42,091 bases of DNA from Mesorhizobium sp. M7A.F.Ca.US.008.03.1.1 (GTDB taxonomy: Bacteria > Pseudomonadota > Alphaproteobacteria > Rhizobiales > Rhizobiaceae). The notes beneath the pieces are model-generated. The model searched no databases. It was given only the letters and a program-made list of their open reading frames with translations, and was not told where the DNA came from. The stretch is from contig NZ_RZRU01000038.1 in assembly GCF_003997495.1 (NCBI RefSeq), positions 1-42,091 on the forward strand, read 5' to 3'. The translations under genes were made by a program, and so were the position numbers. The first letter of the stretch is position 1; each line of letters opens with the position of its first letter. Below are positions 41,126 through 42,091 of the stretch, piece after piece.

Positions 41126-41476
41126 TCACCGATGCGAGAGAATGTTGACCAGCCGGCCGAACGGATCGCGGACGTAGAAGCGCCGCACGCCCCATTGCTC
41201 GTCGGCCGGTCCGTATTCGATGGCAAAGCCCGCGGTCTTCATGGCATCGAGCGCCGCATCGACATCGTCGACCTCGATGGAGAGGTCGGGCACCGGCGTG
41301 CCGGAGCCGCCCTGTGCCATGAAACTGACCTGGACATCCATCTTTGCTTGCGAGCCATAGGTGGCGATCCAGCCAAGGTCCATCAGCACATCGAGGCCGA
41401 GGACATCCTGGTAGAAACGCTTCGCCGCGGCGACATCCGATGTCTCGATGTTGACAACGATACGACGGACCTTCAT
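41126..41476 (-). CDS. VOC family protein (glyoxalase/dioxygenase fold)
   Basis: A 116-residue single-domain protein of the vicinal-oxygen-chelate superfamily. The beta-alpha-beta-beta-beta pattern shows as VRRIVVNIETSDVAAAKRFYQDVLGL and, in the second half, DLSIEVDDVDAALDAMKTAGFAIEYGP with the ending WGVRRFYVRDPFGRLVNIL. Members include glyoxalases, extradiol dioxygenases and antibiotic-resistance proteins; the usual metal ligands are not all clear, so function is open. It follows the RidA gene after 10 bp on the same strand, so the two are probably cotranscribed. Confidence 0.85.
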   Translation of the reverse strand: MKVRRIVVNIETSDVAAAKRFYQDVLGLDVLMDLGWIATYGSQAKMDVQVSFMAQGGSGTPVPDLSIEVDDVDAALDAMKTAGFAIEYGPADEQWGVRRFYVRDPFGRLVNILSHR

Positions 41477-41486
41477 CGTCGAACTT

Positions 41487-41870
41487 TCATGCCGCGCGCC
41501 GCAGCGCCGTCACCTCGATCTCGATCTTCATCTCCGGTCTGTTGAGCTGGCAGACGATCATCGTCGCCGCCGGCCTGATGTCGCCGAACGTCTCGCCGAG
41601 GATCGGGAAGACGATGTCCACGAAGGCCTGGTCGGTGATGTAGTAATGCGCCCGCACCACGTCAGCCAACTCGAAGCCGCCATCCTTGAGCGCCTTGCCG
41701 ATCGTCGCCAGGCAATTGCGCGTCTGCGCCTCCACCGTCTCCGGCATCGTCATCGTCGCATAGTCGTAGCCGGTCGTTCCGGACACGAAGCACCATTCGC
41801 CCTGCACCACGGCACGCGAATAGCCGGCGGTCTTTTCGAACGGAGAACCGGTGGAGATCAGTTTTCGCAT
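41487..41870 (-). CDS. RidA family protein
   Basis: A 127-residue member of the RidA/YjgF/Rid family, which hydrolyses reactive enamines and imines from pyridoxal enzymes or related amino-compound catabolism. Family segments are AVVQGEWCFVSGTTGYD, TRNCLATIGKALKDGGFELADVVRAHYYITD and the end PEMKIEIEVTALRR. The exact subgroup (RidA proper or Rid2-7) is not resolved; the usual catalytic Arg may be the one in FGDIRPAATM. I start at the ATG at 41870, which has AAGGAAA upstream; an in-frame ATG at 41900 is possible. The end of an IS256-like element lies about 70 bp upstream. Confidence 0.88.
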   Translation of the reverse strand: MRKLISTGSPFEKTAGYSRAVVQGEWCFVSGTTGYDYATMTMPETVEAQTRNCLATIGKALKDGGFELADVVRAHYYITDQAFVDIVFPILGETFGDIRPAATMIVCQLNRPEMKIEIEVTALRRAA

Positions 41871-41939
41871 GGGGTTTCCTTGCAGGATTGTGGTGGTCAT
41901 CTTGCAGGGAAAGGGCAGAGCAGGCCATGGGCCAAGGTT

Positions 41940-42091
41940 GTGTGCGTCAAGTTCTGCAAAATTTGGCGGCCATGGTGCTGGTCATGCGGCTTGGCGTAGA
42001 GCGAGCTTCTTGTGCTCGCGCAGGTCGTCCATGTTGATGTATCGGTTGGCCTCCATCCAGTTTTCGTTGGTCTCGACGGCCAACGCCCTGA
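41940..42091 (-). mobile_element. End of an IS256-like insertion sequence, cut by the window edge
   Basis: From about 41940 the sequence (TGTGCGTCAAGTTCTGCAAA and following) looks like the terminal repeat area that follows a transposase stop codon. It is succeeded on the minus strand by the transposase C-terminus. Exact boundary and target duplication cannot be set because the other end is outside the window. Confidence 0.5.
41982..42091 (-). CDS. IS256-like (mutator-type) transposase, C-terminal fragment
   Basis: The minus strand entering from the right edge encodes 35 residues, ending in TGA at 41982-41984. The part VETNENWMEANRYINMDDLR resembles the C-terminal end of IS256/mutator transposases, where E-x(3,4)-W-x(4)-RY precedes a short helical tail; here the tail is rich in Lys, Leu and Arg. 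No catalytic DDE residue lies in the visible part. Whether the element is intact cannot be judged from the window. Confidence 0.5.
   Translation of the reverse strand, partial: RALAVETNENWMEANRYINMDDLREHKKLALRQAA

Overview
The window reads as chromosomal DNA of a rhizobial alphaproteobacterium, most likely Mesorhizobium or a close relative in the Phyllobacteriaceae. The reasons are the high GC content, Rhizobiales-restricted families (DUF2794, IalB, DUF1236), cytochrome c maturation genes beside acnA, the ffh - chorismate mutase - rpsP run, and several copies of the palindromic intergenic elements typical of rhizobia. Identification is by reading proteins and motifs by eye; no database search was possible.

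Layout. 1-4.8 kb: a ccmBA fragment (minus strand, no ccmC beside it) diverges from aconitase acnA, which has an Irr/ICE-like box and a strong leader hairpin. 4.8-9.2 kb: a ceramidase-like membrane hydrolase, a DUF1223 secreted thioredoxin-like protein, DUF2794, a GNAT acetyltransferase and a Bax-inhibitor-1 protein with a likely ybhL-type leader. 9.3-13.3 kb: a YbbA/YbbP ABC system divergent from a GDSL esterase. 13.4-17.4 kb: thpR, a low-molecular-weight phosphatase, phhB, DUF1232, IalB and a ClC antiporter. 17.6-22.4 kb: rlmN translationally coupled to two paralogous small membrane proteins, a LysE exporter, argG and a secreted protein. 22.5-27.7 kb: envelope and surface genes (lytic transglycosylase, amine-oxidase-like flavoprotein, zinc-ribbon metallopeptidase, SH3/DUF1236 protein, CPBP protease). 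27.7-30.4 kb: ffh, chorismate mutase and rpsP, preceded by a candidate small RNA or attenuator. 30.4-34.1 kb: glycine-zipper lipoprotein, DoxX-like protein, bestrophin, ACT protein and asd with a possible Thr/Lys leader peptide. 34.5-39.4 kb: a DbpA-type RNA helicase, a glycosyltransferase and two tandem proteins joining a cold-shock-like domain to a DUF805 membrane domain. 39.4-42.1 kb: GNAT, leuB, a VOC protein, RidA and the end of an IS256-like element.

Most genes are housekeeping or accessory single units, not one pathway. Themes are amino-acid biosynthesis (argG, asd, leuB, chorismate mutase, LysE export), envelope functions and RNA metabolism (rlmN, thpR, ffh, rpsP, helicase). I see no phage, CRISPR, defence island, tRNA or rRNA. 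The least explained signals are in noncoding DNA: structured leaders of acnA and asd, two candidate small RNAs, and two hairpins made of 7-bp or 8-bp tandem units at convergent gene ends. The cold-shock/DUF805 tandem is the most unusual protein-level feature.
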